Below are positions 1-5,901 of a stretch of 6,801 bases of DNA, one piece after another. The position numbers and the translations under genes are program-made. The notes under the pieces were generated by a model. That model did no database searches and was not told the origin of the DNA. It saw only the letters and a program-made list of their open reading frames with translations. Origin of the DNA: Rhodobiaceae bacterium (lineage in GTDB: Bacteria; Pseudomonadota; Alphaproteobacteria; Parvibaculales; Parvibaculaceae). The number at the start of each line of letters is the position of its first letter. Positions within the stretch are counted from its first letter, which is position 1. The stretch lies in assembly GCA_002401305.2 (NCBI GenBank), contig NVSO02000209.1, forward strand, positions 1-6,801. Reading direction: 5' to 3'.

Positions 1-10
1 GGTGAGAAAA

Positions 11-766
11 ATGGCTGATACCGGCTCAAAAAGCTGGGCAGCCACGGTGCTCACTCTTTATCCTGATATGTTTCCAGGAACGCTTGGACAGTCCTTGGCT
101 GGAAAAGCGCTTCATGATAAGATTTGGGCGTTAGAAACGGTGGACATTCGTGACTTTGCGCGCGATAAACACCGCAACGTAGATGATACCCCCGCAGGTG
201 GGGGCGCTGGCATGGTAATGCGAGCGGATGTGGTGGGTAATGCCATTGATCATGTCTACGGTGCCAAGGTTTCTGGCGACGACCCAGATAAGATGGATAA
301 GCGACCGCTGATCTATTTGAGCCCTAGAGGGAAACCTCTGACACAGGCTCGGGTACGCGCACTGTCTGATGGGCCTGGAGTGGTTTTACTCTGTGGTCGG
401 TTTGAGGGTGTTGATGAGCGGGTGCTGGAGGCGCGGCAGGTTGAGGAAATCAGCTTGGGCGACTACATCCTCTCTGGAGGAGAACCGGCAGCCCTGACGT
501 TGCTAGATGCCGTGGTTCGGGTTTTACCCGGGGTTATGGGCAAACAAGCGTCGGGTGACGATGAGAGTTTTGAAACCGGATTGTTGGAATACCCGCACTA
601 TACGCGGCCAGCGATTTGGGAAGGGCAGGAAATTCCTGCAGTACTGACTTCAGGTAACCACAAGAAGGTTGCTGAGTGGCGCCAAGCGCAGTCAGAAGAA
701 TTAACGCGGGCTCGGCGGCCCGATCTTTGGGAGCAATTCTGCAAAGAGAGTCGCCAGACCGATTGA
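11..766 (+). CDS. trmD: tRNA (guanine-37-N1)-methyltransferase TrmD
   Basis: TrmD transfers a methyl group from S-adenosylmethionine to N1 of G37, next to the anticodon, in tRNAs reading CUN, CCN and CGG; this prevents +1 frameshifting. It is a cytosolic SPOUT (trefoil-knot) homodimer. The 251-residue product is close to the usual family length. Visible blocks are the N-terminal [34 protein letters not shown] (about 103-110), [10 protein letters not shown] (128-137) and [11 protein letters not shown] (148-158), which build the knot and SAM pocket, then EYPHYTRP and LTSGNH in the C-terminal part. Arg170 matches the substrate arginine of E. coli (R154). The position of the catalytic Asp169 holds Glu185. 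I chose ATG 11 because GGTGAG at 1-6 fits the extended Shine-Dalgarno and homologues begin close to this point. A GTG at 2 in the same frame (254 residues), overlapping a TGA at 3-5, is the alternative. rplS follows after 71 bases, as in rpsP-rimM-trmD-rplS operons; rpsP and rimM would lie upstream, outside the window. Confidence 0.96.
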   Translation: MADTGSKSWAATVLTLYPDMFPGTLGQSLAGKALHDKIWALETVDIRDFARDKHRNVDDTPAGGGAGMVMRADVVGNAIDHVYGAKVSGDDPDKMDKRPLIYLSPRGKPLTQARVRALSDGPGVVLLCGRFEGVDERVLEARQVEEISLGDYILSGGEPAALTLLDAVVRVLPGVMGKQASGDDESFETGLLEYPHYTRPAIWEGQEIPAVLTSGNHKKVAEWRQAQSEELTRARRPDLWEQFCKESRQTD

Positions 767-790
767 ACTGTGATATGGAAACGCGCTTCA

Positions 791-803
791 GGGGACTGTC
801 CCC
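791..803. repeat. Short perfect inverted repeat in the trmD-rplS gap
   Basis: GGGGA and TCCCC flank a three-base CTG, giving a small GC-rich stem-loop 25 bases after the trmD stop. No T run follows, so it is not an intrinsic terminator. It could pause RNA polymerase, mark an RNA processing site between the two cistrons, or be a fragment of a dispersed repeat. Only the pairing itself is seen; any role is speculation. Confidence 0.5.
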
Positions 804-823
804 AAATGCCGTATCCGCGAGAC

Positions 824-828
824 GAGGG
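824..828 (+). promoter_or_regulatory. rplS ribosome-binding site
   Basis: GAGGG lies nine bases before the ATG at 838 and selects that start for L19. It overlaps the left end of a ten-base palindrome, GGCTTAAGCC (827-836), which fills the space between the Shine-Dalgarno and the start codon. Confidence 0.65.
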
Positions 829-837
829 CTTAAGCCG

Positions 838-1221
838 ATGAACATTATTCAAGAAATCGAAAAAGAACAGATGGAAGCACTAGCTGCGACCAAAAATATT
901 CCTGATTTTGCGGCTGGAGACACTGTTCGGGTAAACGTAAAAGTTAAAGAGGGTGCCCGTGAGCGTATTCAGGCTTACGAAGGCGTCTGCATTGCCCGCA
1001 CTGGTGGCGGTCTGAACGAATCTTTCACGGTTCGTAAGATTTCCTACGGTGAAGGCGTTGAGCGGGTTTTCCCGACTTACAGCCCTATGGTTGACTCAAT
1101 TGACCTCATCCGTCGTGGCCGTGTCCGTCGTTCTAAACTTTACTATCTTCGTGAACTGCGCGGTAAAGCTGCTCGGATTACAGAGCGTAAAGAAAAAGTC
1201 CGCAAGGTTGCAGCCAAGTAA
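838..1221 (+). CDS. rplS: 50S ribosomal protein L19
   Basis: L19 is a large-subunit protein at the 30S/50S interface, contacting 23S rRNA and forming an intersubunit bridge. The 127-residue product carries the whole family fold: an N-terminal helix ([11 protein letters not shown]), the SH3-like barrel with [13 protein letters not shown] (27-39), [12 protein letters not shown] (43-54) and [17 protein letters not shown] (63-79), and the signature [14 protein letters not shown] (101-114). A lysine/arginine-rich tail follows ([12 protein letters not shown]), typical of an rRNA-binding extension. The reading frame stays open upstream to 676, inside trmD, but that stretch has no L19 similarity, and GAGGG at 824-828 supports ATG 838. 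The gene is probably cotranscribed with trmD, and a strong terminator begins 25 bases after its stop. Confidence 0.98.
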   Translation: MNIIQEIEKEQMEALAATKNIPDFAAGDTVRVNVKVKEGARERIQAYEGVCIARTGGGLNESFTVRKISYGEGVERVFPTYSPMVDSIDLIRRGRVRRSKLYYLRELRGKAARITERKEKVRKVAAK

Positions 1222-1246
1222 GATCGGCATGCCACTATAGAATTTT

Positions 1247-1290
1247 AAAGCGGGCAGGCCGAAAGGCCTTTGGCCCGCTTTTCTATTTTT
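1247..1290 (+). terminator. Intrinsic terminator of the trmD-rplS operon
   Basis: The outer stem AAAGCGGGC (1247-1255) pairs perfectly with GCCCGCTTT (1273-1281). It encloses AGGCC/GGCCT (1256-1260 with 1265-1269) closed by a GAAA tetraloop, with a three-base bulge TTG (1270-1272). The stem runs into TTTTCTATTTTTT. This is a textbook Rho-independent terminator and separates the ribosomal genes from the leucine genes. Confidence 0.95.
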
Positions 1291-1349
1291 TGGGTTCCAA
1301 ACCTCACGTGCAACTCTCGCGTGGGTGCCTATGCGCTAGCTGGCGAGGC

Positions 1350-1379
1350 TTGAAAGCCGGATTATTCAGCGACTAAATA
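1350..1379 (+). promoter_or_regulatory. Candidate sigma-70-type promoter for leuC
   Basis: TTGAAA (1350-1355) resembles a -35 box and TAAATA (1374-1379) a -10 box, separated by 18 bases. This would start transcription near 1386, about 60 bases before leuC, at the foot of the first leader hairpin. A promoter is expected somewhere between the rplS terminator and leuC, and this is the best match I see. The boxes are imperfect, and no operator could be recognised. The rest of 1291-1448 holds no convincing gene. Confidence 0.4.
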
Positions 1380-1384
1380 TATGT

Positions 1385-1419
1385 GCCCTGTTCAATAGGG
1401 CTCCCCTGATACTCAGGGG
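1385..1419 (+). promoter_or_regulatory. Tandem hairpins in the leuC leader
   Basis: Hairpin A pairs GCCCT (1385-1389) with AGGGC (1397-1401), extendable by a G-U and a U-A pair. Hairpin B pairs CCCCTGA (1403-1409) perfectly with TCAGGGG (1413-1419) over a three-base loop. CCCTG (1386-1390) can instead pair with CAGGG (1414-1418), so a third fold excludes both. No T run follows, so this is not a simple terminator, and hairpin B ends 15 bases before the Shine-Dalgarno. It may stabilise the 5' end of the mRNA or tune translation; no leucine-rich leader peptide is visible. Confidence 0.45.
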
Positions 1420-1434
1420 TTAAACCGACAAAGT

Positions 1435-1439
1435 AGGAG
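1435..1439 (+). promoter_or_regulatory. leuC ribosome-binding site
   Basis: AGGAG sits nine bases before ATG 1449. It directly abuts the earlier in-frame ATG at 1440, leaving no spacing, so it argues for 1449 as the true start of leuC. Confidence 0.8.
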
Positions 1440-1448
1440 ATGTGTGGA

Positions 1449-2855
1449 ATGACTGCGCCGCGCACTATATATGACAAGATCTGGGATGCTCATGTTGTTG
1501 ATCAACAGGAGGATGGCACATGCTTGCTCTATATCGACCGTCATCTCGTTCACGAAGTAACCAGCCCTCAGGCTTTTGAAGGTTTACGCATGGCGGGCCG
1601 CACGGTTCGCGCGCCTCAAAAAACTCTGGCAGTTGCAGATCACAACGTCCCCACCGAAGGTCGGATACGCGGGATTGAAGATCCAGAATCACGGTTGCAG
1701 GTGGAAACACTTGAAGCCAACGCTAAAGAGTTCGGTGTTGAGTATCTAGATATGCTCGACATTCGCCAAGGCGTTGTGCACATCGTGGGTCCTGAGCAGG
1801 GCTTTACATTGCCCGGCACAACAATTGTGTGTGGTGACAGCCATACCTCAACGCACGGGGCCTTTGGCTCCTTGGCGCATGGGATTGGGACGTCTGAAGT
1901 TGAGCACGTGCTCTCCACGCAGACATTGATCCAAACCAAAGCCAAAAACATGCTGATCCAAGTGGACGGCAAACTGCCAGACCACGTGACAGCAAAAGAC
2001 ATCATCTTGGCGATCATCGGCAAAATCGGCACCGCAGGCGGTACCGGCTATGTGATGGAATATGCGGGTGAAGCTATTCGGGCTTTGTCTATCGAAGGAC
2101 GTATGACTGTTTGTAATATGTCCATCGAAGGCGGTGCACGTGCAGGTTTGATCGCGCCGGATGAAAAGACATTCGACTATTTCAAAGGCCGTCCACGGTC
2201 TCCCAAAGGGGCTGAATGGGATAAGGCTGTTGCTTATTGGAGCACGCTGCCAAGTGATGAAGGCGCGCACTACGACAAGATCATCAAATTGGATGCGAGC
2301 AATTTGCCTCCCCTGATCACGTGGGGCACAAGCCCTGAAAACGTGATCTCGATTGAAGATTGTGTGCCTGATCCAGCCGACATCAAAGATGCTGCTAAAA
2401 AAGCCGCTGTAGAGCGCTCCTTGGCCTATATGGGTCTGGAACCTAATACGCCGATGACTGAGATCAAAATTGACCGTGCTTTCATCGGTTCTTGCACCAA
2501 TGGTCGGATCGAAGACCTGCGTGAAGTTGCTAAGCTTGTGAAGGGCCGTAAGGTTTCTGCTCATGTGAGCGCGATGGTTGTGCCGGGGTCTGGTTTGGTC
2601 AAAGAACAGGCTGAAAAAGAAGGTCTGGACAAAATCTTGATCGAAGCTGGTTTTGACTGGCGTGAGCCAGGTTGCTCAATGTGTCTGGCGATGAATGCCG
2701 ATAAATTGGCTGAGGGGGAACGCTGTGCGTCTACCTCCAACCGGAACTTTGAAGGTCGTCAAGGTCGTGGTGGACGTACTCACTTGGTGAGCCCTGAAAT
2801 GGCAGCAGCTGCGGCTATTGCGGGTCACTTTGTTGATGTGCGTACTTTTGATTGA
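1449..2855 (+). CDS. leuC: 3-isopropylmalate dehydratase large subunit LeuC
   Basis: With LeuD this subunit forms isopropylmalate isomerase, which interconverts 2-isopropylmalate and 3-isopropylmalate through a dehydrated intermediate in leucine biosynthesis. It belongs to the aconitase family. The 468-residue product matches the usual bacterial LeuC length of about 466. Aconitase signatures are clear: [19 protein letters not shown] (127-145), IGSCTNGR (346-353) and GCSMCLAMN (408-416). Cys349, Cys409 and Cys412 are the expected ligands of the [4Fe-4S] cluster, and all are present. The C-terminal [15 protein letters not shown] block (428-442) also matches the family. An ATG at 1440 in the same frame adds three residues but has no room for a Shine-Dalgarno. 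leuD begins 21 bases after the stop, so the two subunits are almost certainly cotranscribed and made together. Confidence 0.98.
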   Translation: MTAPRTIYDKIWDAHVVDQQEDGTCLLYIDRHLVHEVTSPQAFEGLRMAGRTVRAPQKTLAVADHNVPTEGRIRGIEDPESRLQVETLEANAKEFGVEYLDMLDIRQGVVHIVGPEQGFTLPGTTIVCGDSHTSTHGAFGSLAHGIGTSEVEHVLSTQTLIQTKAKNMLIQVDGKLPDHVTAKDIILAIIGKIGTAGGTGYVMEYAGEAIRALSIEGRMTVCNMSIEGGARAGLIAPDEKTFDYFKGRPRSPKGAEWDKAVAYWSTLPSDEGAHYDKIIKLDASNLPPLITWGTSPENVISIEDCVPDPADIKDAAKKAAVERSLAYMGLEPNTPMTEIKIDRAFIGSCTNGRIEDLREVAKLVKGRKVSAHVSAMVVPGSGLVKEQAEKEGLDKILIEAGFDWREPGCSMCLAMNADKLAEGERCASTSNRNFEGRQGRGGRTHLVSPEMAAAAAIAGHFVDVRTFD

Positions 2856-2876
2856 GCGATTAGGAAAGCTGAGATA

Positions 2877-3482
2877 ATGGATAAGTTTCAAAAAGTTGAC
2901 GGGGTTGCTGCCCCAATGCCGATCCTCAATATCGACACAGACATGATTATTCCCAAGCAGTTCCTTAAGACGATTAAGCGGACCGGCCTTGGTGTGAATT
3001 TGTTTGATGAAATGCGCTACACTAAAGAGGGTGCTGAGATCCCTGAGTTTGTGCTCAATAAACCGGCTTACCGGAATGCACAAATCTTAGTGGCGGGCGA
3101 TAACTTCGGCTGTGGTTCCTCTCGGGAGCACGCACCGTGGGCCTTGGCTGACTTCGGCATCCAAGTGATCATCTCCACAAGCTTTGCGGATATTTTCTAC
3201 AATAACTGTTTCAAAAACGGGATTTTGCCGATCGCATTGCCCCAAGCAGATGTGGATAAATTGATGGAAGACGCAGAACGCGGCGCGAATGCGACGGTTT
3301 CTGTTGATCTGGTGTCTCAAGAAATTCACGGCCCAGATGGCGGCGTGATCAAATTTGAGGTCGATGCATTCCGCAAGCACTGCTTGTTGGAAGGCTTGGA
3401 TGATGTGGGTTTGACGTTGCAAAAAGAAACCAGCATCACCGCATTTGAAGAGAAGCTTGCGGTTAGTCGGCCTTGGGCGTAA
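2877..3482 (+). CDS. leuD: 3-isopropylmalate dehydratase small subunit LeuD
   Basis: This is the small (swivel-domain) subunit of isopropylmalate isomerase, which closes over the LeuC iron-sulfur site and supplies substrate-recognition residues. The 201-residue product is the normal bacterial length. It shows the family blocks [14 protein letters not shown] (18-31), [17 protein letters not shown] (74-90) and [18 protein letters not shown] (102-119), with an ordinary C-terminal extension. Translation starts at ATG 2877, preceded by AGGA at 2862-2865 with somewhat long spacing (11 bases). Coupling to leuC translation across the 21-base gap is possible. Downstream, a 95-base gap with a T-tailed hairpin separates it from leuB. 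Confidence 0.97.
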   Translation: MDKFQKVDGVAAPMPILNIDTDMIIPKQFLKTIKRTGLGVNLFDEMRYTKEGAEIPEFVLNKPAYRNAQILVAGDNFGCGSSREHAPWALADFGIQVIISTSFADIFYNNCFKNGILPIALPQADVDKLMEDAERGANATVSVDLVSQEIHGPDGGVIKFEVDAFRKHCLLEGLDDVGLTLQKETSITAFEEKLAVSRPWA

Positions 3483-3506
3483 AACCCTCTCAATCCCAAT
3501 AGTAAT

Positions 3507-3551
3507 GAGATGGCTGGGACTTCCTTTAGGGACTTCCGGCCATTTCTTTTT
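3507..3551 (+). terminator. Stem-loop with T run between leuD and leuB (possible attenuator)
   Basis: Bases 3507-3517 (GAGATGGCTGG) pair with 3536-3546 (CCGGCCATTTC) as 11 continuous pairs including two G-U. A weaker inner helix, TCC (3522-3524) with GGA (3530-3532), can form in the loop. TTTTT follows at 3547-3551. The shape is that of an intrinsic terminator of moderate strength. It ends only 14 bases before the leuB Shine-Dalgarno, leaving no space for a new promoter, so it more likely reduces read-through or protects the leuCD mRNA 3' end than fully stops transcription. Confidence 0.55.
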
Positions 3552-3577
3552 AACCTTGCAGCGCGAAGGCGAGAGTA

Positions 3578-4684
3578 ATGAGCAAACAGATTTTGATCGT
3601 CGCCGGTGACGGCATTGGTCCTGAAGTTATGGGCCAAGTAGAGCGTATTATCGACTGGTACAATACCAACCGTGGTCTTGATGCAGTCGTTGAAAACGAC
3701 CTTGTTGGCGGTTGCTGCTATGAAGCACACGGCGTTGCCGTGACTGACGCAACCATTCAGAAAGCGCTGGATGCTGATGCTGTCATGCTCGGCGCTGTTG
3801 GGGGCCCTCAGTGGGACGGCGTGGACTTTGCCGTTCGCCCTGAAGCGGGTCTTTTGCGGTTGCGTAAAGATTTGGAATTGTTTGCAAACTTGCGTCCGGC
3901 CATGTGCTTCCCAGCGCTTGCCGATGCTTCATCGCTCAAACGTGAGCTGGTTGAAGGCCTCGACATTATGATCGTGCGCGAATTGACCGGTGGGGTTTAC
4001 TTCGGTGAGCCACGCGGGATTGAAGATTTGCCGAATGGCGAGCGTCGCGGCATCAACACGCAAGTGTATGACACCTATGAAATTCGTCGAGTTGCTAAAG
4101 TTGGCTTCGACATGGCGCGCAAGCGTGGCGGTCGTTTGATGTCTGTCGAAAAATGCAATGTGATGGAATCTGGCCTGTTGTGGAAAGAAGAAGTCATCAA
4201 ATTGCACGGCGAAGGCAACGGCGATGTGAAGCTTGAGCATATGTTGGCTGACAATTGCGCGATGCAATTGGTCAAAAATCCTAAGCAGTTCGACGTCATT
4301 GTGACCGACAATTTGTTTGGCGATATCTTGTCTGACATTGCCGCCATGCTCACAGGTTCTTTGGGCATGTTGCCATCGGCTTCTTTGGGTGCACCAGATG
4401 CGAACGGTAAAGTGCGCGCGATGTACGAACCCGTACACGGCTCGGCTCCTGACATTGCGGGTCAAGGCTTGGCCAACCCGATTGCAACGATTTTGTCTTT
4501 TGCGATGCTGCTTCGCTACTCATTTGATTTGGGTGCTGATGCGGATTTGTTGGAAAAAGCTGTGGAGACAGTTTTGGCTGACGGCTTGCGCACGGGCGAC
4601 ATCATGCAAGACGGCATGAAACAAGTCGGCACAGTTGAAATGGGCGATGCGGTTTTGACCGCGCTCAAAACGCTGTCTGCATAA
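3578..4684 (+). CDS. leuB: 3-isopropylmalate dehydrogenase LeuB
   Basis: LeuB oxidises and decarboxylates 3-isopropylmalate with NAD+ to 2-oxoisocaproate, the keto acid transaminated to leucine. It is a cytosolic homodimer of the isocitrate/isopropylmalate dehydrogenase family. The 368 residues are full length. Substrate residues are readable by family comparison: Arg96 in RLRK, Arg106 in NLRP, Arg134 in VRELTGG, Tyr141 and Lys192 in SVEKCNV. The Mg2+ ligands are Asp225 (LADNCAMQ), Asp249 and Asp253 (FGDILSD). [12 protein letters not shown] (284-295) is the nucleotide-binding loop, and its Asp292 is the residue that selects NAD over [13 protein letters not shown] and [11 protein letters not shown] argue against isocitrate or tartrate dehydrogenase. 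AAGG at 3566-3569 supports ATG 3578. The gene sits between leuCD and asd, with structured gaps on both sides. Confidence 0.98.
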   Translation: MSKQILIVAGDGIGPEVMGQVERIIDWYNTNRGLDAVVENDLVGGCCYEAHGVAVTDATIQKALDADAVMLGAVGGPQWDGVDFAVRPEAGLLRLRKDLELFANLRPAMCFPALADASSLKRELVEGLDIMIVRELTGGVYFGEPRGIEDLPNGERRGINTQVYDTYEIRRVAKVGFDMARKRGGRLMSVEKCNVMESGLLWKEEVIKLHGEGNGDVKLEHMLADNCAMQLVKNPKQFDVIVTDNLFGDILSDIAAMLTGSLGMLPSASLGAPDANGKVRAMYEPVHGSAPDIAGQGLANPIATILSFAMLLRYSFDLGADADLLEKAVETVLADGLRTGDIMQDGMKQVGTVEMGDAVLTALKTLSA

Positions 4685-4690
4685 TATTTT

Positions 4691-4722
4691 ACCGCCACCT
4701 TGCGTCATCGCCGGTTGGCGGT
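4691..4722 (+). repeat. Inverted repeat just after leuB
   Basis: ACCGCCA (4691-4697) and TGGCGGT (4716-4722) are perfect inverted arms around an 18-base loop, beginning six bases after the leuB stop. No T run follows on the + strand, so it is a poor terminator. It could protect the 3' end of leuB RNA or form the first domain of the asd leader described next. Confidence 0.45.
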
Positions 4723-4730
4723 GCTAGCGA

Positions 4731-4782
4731 GGGGCCGGATTAGGTGAAGGCCCCCAAATCACAGGGGGTCTTTCCCCTTTTT
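4731..4782 (+). promoter_or_regulatory. Attenuator-like leader with alternative stems upstream of asd
   Basis: Four segments can pair in competing ways. Segment 1, GGGGCC (4731-4736), is the exact complement of GGCCCC in segment 2 (4749-4754). Segment 2, extended to 4746-4755, pairs with segment 3 and its flank (4764-4773) over ten pairs including two G-U. Segment 3, AGGGG (4763-4767), pairs with segment 4, CCCCT (4774-4778), and T residues continue to 4782. Thus 1:2 plus 3:4 would give a T-tailed terminator-like hairpin, and 2:3 would prevent it. The T run ends eight bases before the asd Shine-Dalgarno, so asd transcription must come from upstream and cross this element. A plain leu-operon terminator formed by 2:3 alone is the simpler alternative. 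No known riboswitch fold was recognised. Confidence 0.5.
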
Positions 4783-4790
4783 GAGACCTC

Positions 4791-4796
4791 AAGGAG
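4791..4796 (+). promoter_or_regulatory. asd ribosome-binding site
   Basis: AAGGAG, a strong Shine-Dalgarno, lies eight bases before ATG 4805. It fixes that start and rules out the upstream in-frame TTG at 4781, which lies in the T run of the leader structure. Confidence 0.85.
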
Positions 4797-4804
4797 TTGG
4801 TGAC

Positions 4805-5827
4805 ATGGGTTATAAAATTGCAATCGTTGGTGCCACAGGCAATGTGGGTCACGAAATGCTGAACATTTTGGCGGAACGTCAGTTTCCCGCTGATGAGGTG
4901 GTGGCTCTAGCCTCTCGCCGTAGCCAAGGCAAAGAAGTGTCTTATGGCGATAAAACCCTGATTTGCAAATCTCTGGAAAACTATGACTTCACGGGCACCG
5001 ACATCGTTTTGATGTCTGCTGGTGGCGCCGTTGCCAAAGAATGGGCGCCCAGAATTACAGCCAAAGGCTGTGTTGTCATCGACAATTCATCTCACTTCCG
5101 TATGGACGCAGATGTGCCGTTGATCGTGCCGGAAGTAAACGCGGATGATATTGCGGGTTACACCAAGAGAAACATCATCGCCAATCCCAATTGCTCCACG
5201 GCCCAGATGGTTTTGGCGCTTAAGCCTTTGCATGATTTTGCGACCATTAAACGCGTTGTTGTCTCTACCTATCAGTCCGTTTCTGGTGGTGGTAAAGACG
5301 CGATGGATGAGCTGTTTACCCAGACACGCGCGATCTACGTGAATGACCCGATCAGCAAAGAATATTTGACCAAGCAGATCGCTTTCAACGTGATCCCTCA
5401 CATTGATGACTTTATGGAAGACGGTGATACCAAAGAAGAGTGGAAAATGATGGTGGAGACGAAAAAAATCGTCGACCCCAAAATCAAACTCACTGCGACC
5501 TGTGTGCGGGTACCGGTTTTTGTGGGTCATGCGGAAAGCATCAACATCGAATTTGAAAATGAGATCGATGATGTGCAGGCTCAAGACATCTTGCGTGAAG
5601 CGCCGGGCATTATGCTGGTTGATAAGCGCGAAGACGGTGGCTATGTGACCCCGGTTGAATGTGTTGGTGACTTTTCGACCTTCATCTCACGGGTGCGCGT
5701 TGATCCAACCGTAGAGAACGGCATTAATTTGTGGTGCGTGTCTGACAATCTGCGCAAAGGGGCTGCGTTGAATGCGATCCAAATCGCTGAGTTGCTGTGC
5801 ATTCGGTATTTGACAGACAAGCACTAG
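4805..5827 (+). CDS. asd: Aspartate-semialdehyde dehydrogenase
   Basis: The enzyme reduces L-aspartyl-4-phosphate with NADPH to L-aspartate-4-semialdehyde, the branch point to lysine and diaminopimelate, threonine, methionine and isoleucine. The product has 340 residues, normal for this branch of the family. The N-terminal Rossmann motif is GATGNVG (9-15). SSHFRM (95-100) carries Arg99, matching the phosphate-binding arginine. NPNCST holds the catalytic Cys130, and TYQSVSGGG (155-163) follows it. EEWKM (211-215) and RVPVFVGHAES carry the substrate-binding Arg235 and the catalytic His242. No residue expected for activity is missing. The gene lies 120 bases after leuB on the same strand, behind an attenuator-like leader, and a strong terminator follows its stop. 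Linkage to leuCDB joins the aspartate family and leucine pathways in one probable transcription unit. Confidence 0.98.
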   Translation: MGYKIAIVGATGNVGHEMLNILAERQFPADEVVALASRRSQGKEVSYGDKTLICKSLENYDFTGTDIVLMSAGGAVAKEWAPRITAKGCVVIDNSSHFRMDADVPLIVPEVNADDIAGYTKRNIIANPNCSTAQMVLALKPLHDFATIKRVVVSTYQSVSGGGKDAMDELFTQTRAIYVNDPISKEYLTKQIAFNVIPHIDDFMEDGDTKEEWKMMVETKKIVDPKIKLTATCVRVPVFVGHAESINIEFENEIDDVQAQDILREAPGIMLVDKREDGGYVTPVECVGDFSTFISRVRVDPTVENGINLWCVSDNLRKGAALNAIQIAELLCIRYLTDKH

Positions 5828-5851
5828 TCGCAGTTTTCGCTGAATTTGAAA

Positions 5852-5887
5852 GCCGGGGTGGGACGGAAGTTCTGCCCCGGCCTTTTT
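5852..5887 (+). terminator. Intrinsic terminator after asd
   Basis: GCCGGGG (5852-5858) pairs perfectly with CCCCGGC (5875-5881). The helix continues through U-G, G-U, G-C, G-U, A-U and C-G pairs to a GGAA tetraloop at 5865-5868, 13 pairs in all. A single C and then TTTTT (5883-5887) complete it. It lies between convergent genes, 14 bases from the pdxY stop. On the - strand the stem is followed by TTTCAAATT, so it may also serve pdxY weakly. Confidence 0.93.
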
Positions 5888-5901
5888 GTGTCTCGTTCCC
5901 T

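Noticed and set aside
676..837. N-terminal extension of the rplS frame into trmD
   Set aside because: The added residues do not resemble L19, overlap the trmD coding sequence, and a Shine-Dalgarno supports ATG 838.
1381..1398. Possible leader peptide MCPVQ upstream of leuC
   Set aside because: It has no Shine-Dalgarno and no leucine codons, and it may precede or overlap the transcript start. The frame from GTG 1321 (GAYALAGEA) holds only a single leucine.
1848..2564. Long open frame on the - strand inside leuC (238 codons)
   Set aside because: It lies wholly antisense to a leuC gene with all motifs intact, shows no recognisable protein family, and long antisense frames are common opposite conserved genes.
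4700..4727. TTGCGT and TGCTAG as a promoter for asd, 16-base spacing
   Set aside because: Both boxes match poorly and they lie partly within an inverted repeat. It cannot be excluded, but the evidence is too weak to list as a feature.
4721..4747. Short frame VLARGRIR upstream of asd as an attenuation leader peptide
   Set aside because: No Shine-Dalgarno, and its content does not match the products of Asd (no run of Lys, Thr or Met), so it is probably chance.
4781..4804. Upstream TTG start for asd
   Set aside because: It lies in the T run of the leader structure with no ribosome-binding site, whereas AAGGAG is ideally placed for ATG 4805.
5846..5856. TTGAAAGCCGG before the asd terminator, identical to 1350-1360 in the leuC leader
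   Set aside because: An 11-base match somewhere in a window this size is expected by chance, and here the bases are explained by the terminator stem.
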